From the NCBI GenBank assembly GCA_963664245.1, contig OY760934.1, positions 186,001-250,000 of the forward strand: 64,000 bases of DNA, given 5' to 3'. The notes beneath the pieces are model-generated. The model saw nothing but the letters and a program-made list of their open reading frames with translations. It did no database searches and had not been told where the DNA came from. Position 1 is the stretch's first letter. Every line of letters begins with the position of its first letter. Of this stretch, positions 26,358-34,638 are shown piece by piece. The position numbers were made by a program, and so were the translations under genes. The DNA comes from GCA-2711565 sp963664245 (GTDB taxonomy: Bacteria; Bacteroidota; Bacteroidia; Bacteroidales; GCA-2711565).

Positions 26358-27650
26358 TTAATGAATTCTGATTTTGTGCGAGAAAAATGTCAATATAATA
26401 CCTCGCGATAACATAAACAGCATGAATGACATCCAAAGGCCGTGGTTTCCCATGGGTTTTCCAATGAGGTAATAAAACGGAAAGAATAAAACAAGGGTTG
26501 AGATAATCATGGCGTTGCGCAGCGAAGGAGATTCGGTGGCACCGATAAAAATACCATCCCAGATAAATGCTGCAAAAGTTAATAAAGGAATGCTTGCCAT
26601 CCAGATTAAATAGGGGATAGCATCGGAAATTACTTTTGGATCATCGGTGATAATATATAAAATATGTTTGCCACTTATATAATATATGAGTGTGAAAATA
26701 ATGGCGATGGCAGTCCCCCAATAGAAAAGTTTTTTGATCGTTTGTTTTAATAAGCGACCGTCTTTTGCCCCGATGTATTTCCCAATCAATGCTTCGGCGG
26801 CATAAGCAAACCCGTCGATCAGGTAAGAGAAAATAAAGAAAAACTGAAGTAAAATGCTGTTTGCTGCCAGTATATTGTCTCCTAAGTTAGCTGATTCGGC
26901 GGTGAAGAACGAAAGCGTTGCAAGCAGCATTAAGGTTCGGATCAAAATATCACGGTTCACCAAAAAGAATCGTTTTAATGCCGTAATCTGCATCATGGCT
27001 TTGTAGGTCCAGAAGCTCAGGTAGGAACGGTATTTTTTTAGGAAGAGAATGATTGCCAAAGCGAGCCCGCAATATTGTGCTAAGAGGGTTCCCCAGGCAA
27101 CTCCGTCTGATTTCATGCCTAAACCGTAAATGAAAATCAGGTTGAATAATAAGTTTAGTAAGGTAACAACCAAGGCAATTATCATGGGGTATCTGGCATT
27201 TTGCATGCCTAAGAACCATCCTGTTATGGCAAATAAACTAACGGCTGCCGGGGCTGCAAAAATGCGGATAAAGAAATATTGCCGGGCAAGCATTTCTACC
27301 TCGGCACTGCCTGAGATCAATCCAAATCCGATCCAGGCAATGGGATATTGTAGTAAAAGAACAATAATGCTTCCGGCTAAAGCAGCTGTGAGTGCACGTC
27401 CCAGGGTTAGAATAACTTCCTGTTTGTTTTTTGCCCCGTAAGCCTGGGCTGTAAATCCCGAAGTGCTCATCCGGAGAAAACCGAAGCCAAAATAAATGAA
27501 GTTAAAGATCATGCTTCCCAGGGCCACGGCACCGATGTAAATCCCCGATTCTAAATGTCCCAGTATAGCCAGATCAACCAACCCTAGTAAAGGAATACTA
27601 ATATTGCTGACAATATTGGGAATAGCTATACGGAGGATTTCTTTATTCAC
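26358..27650 (-). CDS. MATE-family efflux transporter
   Basis: 430 aa with 12 predicted helices in two bundles and the MATE patterns: IPNIVSNISIPLLGLVDLAI at the start, GFLRMSTSGFTAQAYGA, and in the second half LIDGFAYAAEALIGKYIGA. It is closest to the DinF-like branch. It exchanges cations or protons for organic compounds across the inner membrane. The start is GTG at 27650. It stands alone on the minus strand, with an REP-like repeat behind its promoter region. Confidence 0.92.
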   Translation of the reverse strand: MNKEILRIAIPNIVSNISIPLLGLVDLAILGHLESGIYIGAVALGSMIFNFIYFGFGFLRMSTSGFTAQAYGAKNKQEVILTLGRALTAALAGSIIVLLLQYPIAWIGFGLISGSAEVEMLARQYFFIRIFAAPAAVSLFAITGWFLGMQNARYPMIIALVVTLLNLLFNLIFIYGLGMKSDGVAWGTLLAQYCGLALAIILFLKKYRSYLSFWTYKAMMQITALKRFFLVNRDILIRTLMLLATLSFFTAESANLGDNILAANSILLQFFFIFSYLIDGFAYAAEALIGKYIGAKDGRLLKQTIKKLFYWGTAIAIIFTLIYYISGKHILYIITDDPKVISDAIPYLIWMASIPLLTFAAFIWDGIFIGATESPSLRNAMIISTLVLFFPFYYLIGKPMGNHGLWMSFMLFMLSRGIILTFFSHKIRIH

Positions 27651-27708
27651 AAGGATTATTTTTTTGCGAAGGTAATGTTTTTAAGTAGTAAGGAGACTGA
27701 AGATATTT

Positions 27709-27784
27709 GTCATTTTGAAGAATCCGTAGGATTCATTCAGAATCTCTTTACTTTATTAGACCCTGAAACAAGTTCAGGGTGACA
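27709..27784. repeat. REP-like intergenic palindromic repeat
   Basis: The stretch starts TGTCATTTTGAAGAATCC and ends GTTCAGGGTGACA, contains GAATCC-GTA-GGATTC and CCCTGAA-ACAAG-TTCAGGG hairpins, and its two ends (TGTCA/TGACA) are complementary. This is the form of short non-coding mobile repeats common between genes in Bacteroidota. Only one copy is in this window. Confidence 0.65.
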
Positions 27785-27831
27785 TTCTTTTAAAATATCC
27801 TGTCAACCTAAAAAATCTTTATACTTTAATT

Positions 27832-27857
27832 AAAAAAGGAACCATTGTTGGTTCCCT
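27832..27857 (-). terminator. Terminator of the Hsp20 gene
   Basis: On the minus strand AGGGAACCAACAATGGTTCC forms a GGAACC/GGTTCC stem followed by TTTTTT, 26 bp after the Hsp20 stop. Confidence 0.85.
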
Positions 27858-27882
27858 TAAAATTATTTTACGTTCAAACACC

Positions 27883-28320
27883 TTATTTAATTTCAATTTG
27901 CCGTGCAGGTTTTGTTTTAGCTTCCTCTTTTTTCGGGATATGTACTTTAAGGATCCCGCCTTCGTATTTTGCCGAAATTTTATCACTCTCAACAAAGCTT
28001 GGCAAAGTAAACGAACGGCTAAACGACTGATAGCTAAATTCCCTGCGGGTAAATTGTTGTCCTTCCTTGGTTTCATTATCCACTTGTTTTTCCGAAGAAA
28101 TACTGAGCAGGTTGTTGTTCAGATCGATGTTGAAATCTTTCTTTTCAAATCCCGGCGCAGCCATTTCAACTTCAAAAGCATCGTTATCCTCCTTGATGTT
28201 TACCGAAGGTAGGGTAGTGTTTGTGTTTGAAAAATTGCGATTCGACCAGTCAAATAAATCATTATCAAAAAAGCGGTCGAATAAACTTGGAAACTGATTG
28301 CTAAATCTGATAAGTGACAT
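27883..28320 (-). CDS. Hsp20/alpha-crystallin small heat-shock protein
   Basis: 145 aa: a short N-terminal arm with SLFDRFFDNDLFDW, an alpha-crystallin domain (about 38-138; VNIKEDNDAFEVEMAAPGFE, FNIDLNNNLLSISSE and the conserved A-x-x-x-x-G-x-L as AKYEGGILKVHIPK), and a short C-terminal tail with RQIEIK (I-x-I motif). It acts as an ATP-independent holdase in the cytoplasm. Monocistronic, ended by a clear terminator. No CIRCE-like or other heat-shock operator is seen upstream. Confidence 0.95.
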   Translation of the reverse strand: MSLIRFSNQFPSLFDRFFDNDLFDWSNRNFSNTNTTLPSVNIKEDNDAFEVEMAAPGFEKKDFNIDLNNNLLSISSEKQVDNETKEGQQFTRREFSYQSFSRSFTLPSFVESDKISAKYEGGILKVHIPKKEEAKTKPARQIEIK

Positions 28321-28525
28321 AACTTTTATCCTCCATACTTTTTAGTTAAACAATTGAATTTCGTTTTTTGTTTTTCAAAATAAATGCCAAAAAATGGGCC
28401 TCGATTTTAGTTTTCTGAAATTCAATGATTTTTAGGAATATTTTTTCGAGAGTTGTTTCTTATGGTCTAGCAGTCAGTGTCATGATGACATTTTGAAGAT
28501 TGTTTTGGTTGTCAAAATGACGTTT

Positions 28526-28563
28526 GAGAATCGGTTCTTATTTGTAAATAAAAACCGGTTCTC
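28526..28563. repeat. Long inverted repeat downstream of the 28605 gene
   Basis: GAGAATCGGTTCTTATTT and AAATAAAAACCGGTTCTC make an 18-bp stem with two mismatches. On the minus strand it lies 42 bp past the stop of the gene at 28605 and could end that transcript, although no T tract follows. A second imperfect repeat (GACATTTTGA / TCAAAATGAC) is next to it at about 28487-28521. The rest of the gap to 28320 shows nothing further. Confidence 0.5.
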
Positions 28564-28604
28564 TGTCTTAATTAATGCTGTTTGCTGTATTCTATAATTG
28601 GAGG

Positions 28605-29105
28605 TTAGGCATTCTCTTCAATGTATTTGTCTAATGTTCCTTTTTTCTTCATCTTGATATATTTCTCTACATTCTTATCTTTTGGCATAAACTCTCTGTT
28701 TGCATTATAAAATTCAATAACAGATTCAATACCTGCTTTACTTCCTTTAACCTTATTGTCAAAATCCTTGGTTTCAAGCGAATATTTTGCCCAGGCTCCC
28801 ATAAAAATCATTAATAAATCAGGTGAAGAACTCATAAATGTTACAATTTCTTGTTTGATTTCGATATGCACATTCGGACTACCTGTTAACCATTTTAATA
28901 AAAACGCATTCACTTCCTTTCTTTTATTGGTCTGTTCATTGAGTGGTGTTTTTAATAGCCATTTTACACCATTTATTACATCCTGTTCATAAGGAGCATA
29001 ATCTTTGGCTTTTTTTAGTTTGTAATTTTTAGGAATTTCAAAGTCTTGGGTGAAAGCGCCAATGCTAATTGTTAAGGCAAATAGAAATAAAAATAATTTT
29101 TTCAT
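28605..29105 (-). CDS. Secreted hypothetical protein
   Basis: 166 aa with a signal peptide (1-19, ISIGAFTQ). The mature part is mostly helical and basic (KNYKLKKAKDY, GVKWLLKTPLNEQTNKRKEV, KYIKMKKKGTLDKYIEEN) with no cysteines and no recognised domain. Its upstream region is a near copy of the one in front of the tape-measure-domain gene at 29295, so the two may be expressed together. AT-rich relative to many neighbours. Confidence 0.65.
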   Translation of the reverse strand: MKKLFLFLFALTISIGAFTQDFEIPKNYKLKKAKDYAPYEQDVINGVKWLLKTPLNEQTNKRKEVNAFLLKWLTGSPNVHIEIKQEIVTFMSSSPDLLMIFMGAWAKYSLETKDFDNKVKGSKAGIESVIEFYNANREFMPKDKNVEKYIKMKKKGTLDKYIEENA

Positions 29106-29155
29106 GTTTTATAATATTTAAGTGTTACAATGTTTGTTATTAATTGCACCGTTTC

Positions 29156-29233
29156 TTTCCTGTCAACATCTGTTGTGCAATTGGGGAGTCATAAAAATCA
29201 AATATAATCTTTTTTTAGATATGATAATAGAAG
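29156..29233 (-). promoter_or_regulatory. Duplicated promoter/leader element, copy A
   Basis: About 78 bp resembling copy B at 29850-29926. On the minus strand it reads TATATTTGA (a -7-like box), then GACTCCCCAATTGCAC, then TTGACAGG. It ends about 50 bp before the start codon of the gene at 28605. Beyond the element the two upstream regions differ. Confidence 0.55.
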
Positions 29234-29294
29234 ACAAGTTTACCTTTTATTTTTTATTCCGGAAAATGCTGAACGTATTTCTTCCTCTGACAAA

Positions 29295-29804
29295 TTAATA
29301 CTTCCAGTTAACATACAAGGGCTTTTCCATCCAGGGAAATCTTATGGTGGAAAAAGAAAAAGGAATTTGGTTTATAAGCACATCATAAGCTCTTTGTTCA
29401 ACGGTTAATTGCCAGCAATTTTCTTCTTCGGTTAACATACCCCCACGGATCAGCCAGCTTTCCCGGAAGACTTCTACGGATTGTTGATTAATGGGTTTCC
29501 AGTGATCAATAATGGACTTGATTAATCCTTCGGCTAGTTCTTCTTCCTGCGGTTTTAAATCAATGTGAAGGGGAACGTCTTCCGAAACGGGAAGCCCGCA
29601 AATTATTTTATTAAGGAACAAGTCTGTTTGCATACTTTCCATTTTTCCGGTGGCTAGATATTGCAGATAGCAGACTGCTTTTTGCTGATCTTCTTTGGAG
29701 CGAAAAGCCTTTTCTTGCAATAAACCTAAGCGTTCAAAAAATGTGGGTAGAAAAGACTGGGTGATGACCAGCCCGGCATTGTTGATGAAAATTTTTTCGT
29801 TCAT
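29295..29804 (-). CDS. Orphan C-terminal domain of a contractile injection system tape measure protein
   Basis: 169 aa matching, from end to end, the conserved C-terminal region of CIS_TMP proteins: FINNAGLVITQSFLPTFFER, then LQYLATG, DLFLNKIICGLP, the AEGLIKSIIDHWKPI helix, FRESWLIRGGML and the closing RFPWMEKPLYVNW. Known CIS_TMP proteins are several hundred residues or longer and sit among sheath, tube and baseplate genes; none of those is nearby. The ORF has its own ATG and a promoter-like upstream element, so it may be expressed as a stand-alone domain, or be the last remnant of a lost cluster. No frameshift is visible within it. Confidence 0.75.
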   Translation of the reverse strand: MNEKIFINNAGLVITQSFLPTFFERLGLLQEKAFRSKEDQQKAVCYLQYLATGKMESMQTDLFLNKIICGLPVSEDVPLHIDLKPQEEELAEGLIKSIIDHWKPINQQSVEVFRESWLIRGGMLTEEENCWQLTVEQRAYDVLINQIPFSFSTIRFPWMEKPLYVNWKY

Positions 29805-29849
29805 GATTTGTGTTTTAAGAATTCAAAAAAATATAACATAATATTTTTC

Positions 29850-29926
29850 TATCCTGTTAATATTCGTCGTGCAATGGGGAGTCCTAAAACTCAAATATAC
29901 GGAAATTTTGGATGTGATGATAAAAG
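29850..29926 (-). promoter_or_regulatory. Duplicated promoter/leader element, copy B
   Basis: Partner of copy A. On the minus strand: TATATTTGAG, then GACTCCCCATTGCAC, ending with AACAGG about 46 bp before the ATG of the tape-measure-domain gene. The same -7-like box and leader core occur at the same distance from both genes. Confidence 0.55.
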
Positions 29927-30006
29927 CTGGCGCGAGCTTCACCTATTTTGTTATCCTGTTTTTACAGAATATTCCAGAACCTTATTTTAGGTTTAATAGT
30001 GACCAT

Positions 30007-30031
30007 AGGGAATGCCAGGGAAACATTCCCT
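30007..30031. terminator. Possible hairpin after the cold-shock gene
   Basis: AGGGAATG and CATTCCCT form an 8-bp stem with a 9-nt loop, 17 bp past the stop of the cold-shock gene on the minus strand. No clear T tract. Confidence 0.35.
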
Positions 30032-30047
30032 CAGAAATGGACGAACC

Positions 30048-30497
30048 TTATTTGGTTAGTTTCACATTTGTAGCTGCAGGGCCTTTCGGGCCGTTCTCAA
30101 TTTCAAAATTGACAAGGTTGCCTTCCTTAATAGGATCAATTAAATTTTTGGCATGTACAAATACGCTTTCTTTTGAATCTTTGATCCGGATAAAGCCAAA
30201 GCCTTTGTCTTCGTTAAAAAAGCTAACGGTTCCATGTTTCACCGGGTCATCTTCCTGGGCCTCGCGTTTTGGTACACTGATTTCAATGTCTTCAATATTA
30301 ACTTTTTCTTTTTTTGACGGATCGGGAGGGGTGGATGTCAGGTTTCCATTTTCATCCACATAGGCAATCATATCATCTAAACTGCCCGATTTTTCTTGCT
30401 CTTTGCGAGCCAGCCTCTTTTTTTCTTTGTCTTTTCTCTTTTTTTCCTGTTTGTTTCTTACGTTTTTTTTGTTAAATGTTTCTTGTGATCTTCCCAT
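30048..30497 (-). CDS. Cold-shock domain protein with basic N-terminal extension
   Basis: 149 aa. The C-terminal cold-shock domain (about 86-149) has HGTVSFFNEDKGFGFIRI (RNP1-like) and SVFVHAKNL (RNP2-like). The first 80 residues are an extension: a highly basic helix (QEKKRKDKEKKRLARKEQEK) followed by an acidic linker. Simple CspA proteins are about 65-70 aa, so this is the longer form found in Bacteroidota. It should bind single-stranded RNA or DNA in the cytoplasm. The downstream neighbour is unrelated. Confidence 0.9.
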   Translation of the reverse strand: MGRSQETFNKKNVRNKQEKKRKDKEKKRLARKEQEKSGSLDDMIAYVDENGNLTSTPPDPSKKEKVNIEDIEISVPKREAQEDDPVKHGTVSFFNEDKGFGFIRIKDSKESVFVHAKNLIDPIKEGNLVNFEIENGPKGPAATNVKLTK

Positions 30498-30517
30498 AAA
30501 TTATTTAAGATTTTTTA

Positions 30518-31645
30518 TTAGTACTCGTTTTTCTGCCCTATTAAGGGATTTATATTTTTAAGTTGTTGTTCAAGCTTTATTTTAGCTTGTAAAAATTCAT
30601 CTTTGAGTTCCTGGAATATATTTTTTACCGAAGTAATTATCTTGATTTTTCCGGCATTAGCCCCGCAAAAAGCAAACCCATCATTCATGTTGCCATGATA
30701 AGCAGCGTTTAAAGCATTTGCAATGCAATACGAAGTGGTTTTTGGGTTGCACGATCTTATACAATGAAAAGGACAAACCGCAGGGCGGCGAAGCCCAAGG
30801 TTGGTTTCGTTGAGAAAGTTGTTGAAGATGGCCCGGCCGGGCAATCCAACAGGGCTTTTTATAATCTGGATATCTCCTTTTTTTATGTCGATAAAAGCCT
30901 TTTTAAATTCAGGTGATGCATCGCATTCTTCGGTGGCTATAAAACGGGTTCCCAACTGAACTCCGGCCGCTCCTTTTTCCATGATCTGAAAAGCATCATC
31001 GCCACTATGAATACCCCCGGCCGCAATAACCGGAATGTCTTTGTTGAACCTTTCTTTCATCCTTTTGGTTACTTCCAGTACATTGCCCAGGATGTTTTCC
31101 AATTGATTGTTTTCATCCTGGAGCTCATTGGCTTTAAATCCAAGATGTCCTCCGGCTTTTGGTCCTTCAACGACAAAAGCGTCGGGTAAATAGTTGAAAT
31201 TTTGCATCCATTTTTCGCAAATAATTGAGGCTGCCCGTGAAGACGATACAATAGGAACCAGCTTTGTTTTGATCCCTTTTCCCAAATATTTGGGGAGATC
31301 CAAGGGTAATCCTGCTCCGGCAAAGATAATATCAATCTTTTCTTCGATGGAGGTTTTTACCATGTCCGAAAAATTGGTCAGCACCGACATGATGTTGACG
31401 GCAATAACCCCCATGCTCATTTTTCGGGCTTTTTGTATTTCCTGGCGCAGGGTTTCAATATGGTTCAAACGGATATTTATGTTTTGATTTCGGTTTGTTA
31501 ACCCAATGGCTACCGTAGAAATGGTACCGATACCCCCCATATTTGCAACAGCCGATGCCAGTCCTGACAATGAAATACCAACGCCCATGCCTCCCTGAAT
31601 AATAGGAATGCGAATTTTGAGGTCGCCAATGTTAAATGATTTCAA
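30518..31645 (-). CDS. Nitronate monooxygenase/FabK-like FMN enzyme
   Basis: 375-aa TIM-barrel flavoprotein: IPIIQGGMGVGISLSGLASA, GGIGTIST, the FVVEGPKAGGHLGFK active-site region with the His of the NMO family, and the FMN phosphate loop IPVIAAGGIHSGDDAFQIM and GVQLGTRFIATEE. A Cys-rich insert (VCPFHCIRSCNP) after LPGRAIFNN sets it apart from standard nitronate monooxygenases and could hold a metal or Fe-S centre. The start is TTG (no ATG available). It may act on nitronates or as an enoyl reductase-like enzyme; the substrate is uncertain. It is divergent from the propeller cluster. Confidence 0.82.
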   Translation of the reverse strand: MKSFNIGDLKIRIPIIQGGMGVGISLSGLASAVANMGGIGTISTVAIGLTNRNQNINIRLNHIETLRQEIQKARKMSMGVIAVNIMSVLTNFSDMVKTSIEEKIDIIFAGAGLPLDLPKYLGKGIKTKLVPIVSSSRAASIICEKWMQNFNYLPDAFVVEGPKAGGHLGFKANELQDENNQLENILGNVLEVTKRMKERFNKDIPVIAAGGIHSGDDAFQIMEKGAAGVQLGTRFIATEECDASPEFKKAFIDIKKGDIQIIKSPVGLPGRAIFNNFLNETNLGLRRPAVCPFHCIRSCNPKTTSYCIANALNAAYHGNMNDGFAFCGANAGKIKIITSVKNIFQELKDEFLQAKIKLEQQLKNINPLIGQKNEY

Positions 31646-31846
31646 TTTTTTTGATATTAGATATTAAATGAAAAAATAGATGCTAAAAAGACAGGACATA
31701 AAAAAGGATATGGAAACAGAAATGTGAGGCATCCATTCTTAAACCGGAATTTTGTGTAAAGGTACGCTAAATTTACGGGTAAAAAACAATTAGCTGCGAA
31801 TTAGGGGATAAAGTTTTTCAGATTAGTAATTTTTTTAATTTTCACC

Positions 31847-31879
31847 TTTGTTAAATTAGTGTTAAAGCAAATACGTTTT
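31847..31879 (+). promoter_or_regulatory. Candidate promoter of the propeller-redox cluster
   Basis: TTTG at 31847-31850 and TACGTTTT at 31872-31879, 21 bp apart, fit the Bacteroidota -33/-7 pattern apart from the last base. A second -7-like box, TATATTTG, is at 31894-31901 but lacks a -33 partner. The rest of the 290-bp gap with the divergent flavoprotein gene shows nothing else. Confidence 0.4.
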
Positions 31880-31935
31880 TTGTCTTTAATCTATATATTT
31901 GATTCCAGTGATAACCTAATTTAAAAGATTTAGCT

Positions 31936-33153
31936 ATGAAAAAGAATCTCTTTTTTATTGTCTCCCTGTTATTTTCAATAACCCTTTTCTCGCAAAATAT
32001 AAGCCAATGGCGGGGCAAAAACCGTGATGGAAAATACCCGGATAAAAACTTGTTAAAAGAATGGCCCGCCGAAGGGCCTAAATTACTTTGGCATTTTGAT
32101 GAGTTGGGTGAGGGGCATAGCTCGGTTGCTCCTTGGGAGAATTATATTTTTATTTCAGGAACCATTGATGGAAACGGCTACATTTTTAAGTTTACAGTGG
32201 ATGGAAATCTGGTGTGGAAAAAATCGTACGGTAAAGAATGGGTGGAAAGCTGGCCCGGTGTGCGTTCAACGCCTCTTATTGTTGATGGACAATTGTACAT
32301 GTTAACGGGCTTTGGTAAGTTGTTTTCGATGAATGCCGATGATGGAAGTATTGACTGGACTGTTCAAATCACGGATGCTTATGATGCCCCAAACATCAGG
32401 TGGGCCTTTTGTGAGAACCTTGCCGTGGATGGGGATAAACTGTTTGTTACGGCAGGTGGCAAAGAGGCAAATGTGTTAGCATTAAATAAAAACGACGGCT
32501 CGTTAATATGGAAAAGCCAGGCTTTGGGCGAAAAAAGTGCTTATGGGTCGCCCGCACTTATTACGCATAACAGACGTAAATTATTGGTGGCACATACCGA
32601 GTTTTCAGTTATCGGACTGGATGCCGGAACCGGGGAGTTTTTATGGTCGCACGAGAAGAAAAACCGATGGTCGGTTCACCCGAACACACCGCTTTATCAC
32701 GATGGACAGATATATGTTGTCAGTGGTTACGGCTCTGGCGGAAAGATCCTGAAATTAAATGAAGATGGAAGTCAGGTAACCCAAGTTTGGGAAAATATTT
32801 CGCTGGATAACCAAATGGGAGGCGTTGTTTTGTTGGATGGCTATTTATACGGTGGCGGACATAACAGCCGCAGCTTTTTTGTCCTGGACTGGAAAAGCGG
32901 TGAAGAAGTTTTTTCAACTCAGGAAATAGGTGCCGGAAATATTATTTATGCCGATGGACTGCTTTATTTTTATGATGAAAAAAAAGGCGTGGTAAACCTG
33001 ATTCAACCCGCTGCCGGAAACACTAAAATAATCAGCAAATTTAAAGTGCCTTACGGATCAGCTCAACATTGGGCACATTTGGTAATTAATAATCAAAGAT
33101 TATATGTCAGGCATGGAAATTCGTTAATGGTATATTCCATTGCAGCCGACTAA
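31936..33153 (+). CDS. PQQ-like (BamB-like) beta-propeller protein 1
   Basis: 405-aa exported protein: signal peptide (1-19, SITLFSQ), then the motif SQWRGKNRDGKYPDKNLL and WPAEGPKLLWHFD, which recurs in the next three genes. After it come seven or eight WD/PQQ-type blades with tryptophan-docking turns (DGSIDWTV, DGSLIWKS, TGEFLWSHE). BamB-like propellers bind proteins or, in quinoproteins, PQQ; no conserved catalytic Asp or vicinal disulfide can be recognised here. First of four tandem paralogues; the gap to the next is 135 bp. Envelope location is clear, enzymatic role is not. Confidence 0.85.
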   Translation: MKKNLFFIVSLLFSITLFSQNISQWRGKNRDGKYPDKNLLKEWPAEGPKLLWHFDELGEGHSSVAPWENYIFISGTIDGNGYIFKFTVDGNLVWKKSYGKEWVESWPGVRSTPLIVDGQLYMLTGFGKLFSMNADDGSIDWTVQITDAYDAPNIRWAFCENLAVDGDKLFVTAGGKEANVLALNKNDGSLIWKSQALGEKSAYGSPALITHNRRKLLVAHTEFSVIGLDAGTGEFLWSHEKKNRWSVHPNTPLYHDGQIYVVSGYGSGGKILKLNEDGSQVTQVWENISLDNQMGGVVLLDGYLYGGGHNSRSFFVLDWKSGEEVFSTQEIGAGNIIYADGLLYFYDEKKGVVNLIQPAAGNTKIISKFKVPYGSAQHWAHLVINNQRLYVRHGNSLMVYSIAAD

Positions 33154-33288
33154 TTTTATGTCTATAAATAAATATTATTACCATAAGCTTTTTTGCTGTT
33201 GGTAGATAACAGATTAACTTATTGGGTATTTCAATTAAAAAATGTTTTTTTTGCAATGCCAACAATTGAACTTAATTAAATAAATAGT

Positions 33289-34536
33289 ATGAAAAAAACA
33301 ACTTTAGTAGCCATCGTGATTATGTTTGCTGCAACGATTAATGCACAGGTTATTGATGAATTTAGAGGTCTTGGAAGAACCGGTGTTTTCCCGGAAAAAA
33401 AATTGTTGGAACAATGGCCTGCAGAAGGGCCTGAAATGCTTTGGTCAGTTGAGAAACTCCCGCAGGGGCATTCTTCCATGACCATTGCCTATAATACCAT
33501 TTACTTGACCGGCACTATTGATACCCTCGATTATGTGGTTGCACTGGATATGAACGGCAATTTGAAATGGCAAAAACCCTATGGCCGTGCCTGGAATAAA
33601 TCTTTTCCCCGGAGCCGTTGTACTCCGACCATTGAAAATAAACGATTATATATTTCCAGTGGAATAGGTGATTTGGCTTGTGTGGATGCCATGAATGGTG
33701 ACATGATCTGGCAACTAAAGGCTTCCGATAAATTTGCAGGAAGCTATGGTCCTTGGGGAATTGCCGAGTCTCTCATTGTAAAAGGAGAGAAATTGTTTTT
33801 TACTCCCGGAGGAAATGAAACCACTATGGTTGCCTTGAATAAAAATACCGGGGAAACCATCTGGAAATCGGAAAGCTTGAAAGATAATCCGTCCTACACT
33901 TCCCCCTTGTGGATTGAAGATGGCGATAAGAAACAAATTGTAAATGTTAGCCAGAATTATATTTTTGGGGTGAATCCCGATGATGGAACTATTGTTTGGA
34001 AATTCTCATACGGTGAGTATGCAGGCCCACCATATCATTCGAACATCAATGCCAATACTCCGCTTTTTTATAAAAATGCTTTGTTTGTTACCAATGGTTA
34101 CAATCATACAAACCTCATGCTTGAGTTGGACAATGCCTGGAAAAATGTAATTCTAAAATGGAAGACTGATGACTTGGATACGCATCATGGAGGGGTAGTC
34201 AAAGTTGGGGGATATATTTACGGCTCAAACTGGATCAATAACGGGATGGGAAATTGGGTCTGTCTTGACTGGGAAACCGGAGAACTGAAATATGAAACCA
34301 AATGGTTTAACAAAGGGCCTATTATTACTGCCGATGGAATGTTGTATTGTTACGATGAAAAATTCGGGAACATTGGAATAGCAAAGGCTACACCCGATGA
34401 ATTTAAAGTCATTAGTTCAATGAAAATTACCTTGGGAGAAAAAGGGCCGTTTTGGTCGCACCCGGTAATTAAAGACGGTATTTTATATGTTCGTCACTTA
34501 GATGCTGTTATGGCTTTTGATATTGCTGGTGAATAA
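33289..34536 (+). CDS. PQQ-like beta-propeller protein 2
   Basis: 415-aa paralogue with a signal peptide (1-19, FAATINAQ). The opening motif is weakened (IDEFRGLGRTGVFPEKKLL, WPAEGPEMLWSV). Blades show NGNLKWQK, NGDMIWQLK, TGETIWKSE and DGTIVWKFS turns. It has a His- and Trp-rich stretch near the C-terminus (KGPFWSHPVIKDGILYVRH), a position conserved across the four paralogues as HPVI-DG-LYVRH. This closing signature probably belongs to the Velcro blade. It is separated by 102 bp from the next paralogue. Confidence 0.85.
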   Translation: MKKTTLVAIVIMFAATINAQVIDEFRGLGRTGVFPEKKLLEQWPAEGPEMLWSVEKLPQGHSSMTIAYNTIYLTGTIDTLDYVVALDMNGNLKWQKPYGRAWNKSFPRSRCTPTIENKRLYISSGIGDLACVDAMNGDMIWQLKASDKFAGSYGPWGIAESLIVKGEKLFFTPGGNETTMVALNKNTGETIWKSESLKDNPSYTSPLWIEDGDKKQIVNVSQNYIFGVNPDDGTIVWKFSYGEYAGPPYHSNINANTPLFYKNALFVTNGYNHTNLMLELDNAWKNVILKWKTDDLDTHHGGVVKVGGYIYGSNWINNGMGNWVCLDWETGELKYETKWFNKGPIITADGMLYCYDEKFGNIGIAKATPDEFKVISSMKITLGEKGPFWSHPVIKDGILYVRHLDAVMAFDIAGE

Positions 34537-34590
34537 TTTGCTATTCGTTAATTCAAATTAACCATTTGCATATCTGATTGTTAATATAAG

Positions 34591-34636
34591 TAATTAGGTT
34601 AAGATATTCGTTACTTATTAATCCTTAACCTAATTA
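34591..34636 (+). promoter_or_regulatory. Inverted repeat abutting the start of propeller gene 3
   Basis: TAATTAGGTTAAG (34591-34603) and CTTAACCTAATTA (34624-34636) are perfect 13-bp complements around a 20-nt loop. The 3' arm ends 2 nt before the ATG at 34639, so a folded transcript would cover the translation initiation region. There is no T tract, which argues against a simple terminator. Confidence 0.6.
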
Positions 34637-34638
34637 TC

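Noticed and set aside
27709..27784. CRISPR or attachment site
   Set aside because: Only one copy with internal palindromes is present, with no spacers or integrase; it fits an REP-like repeat.
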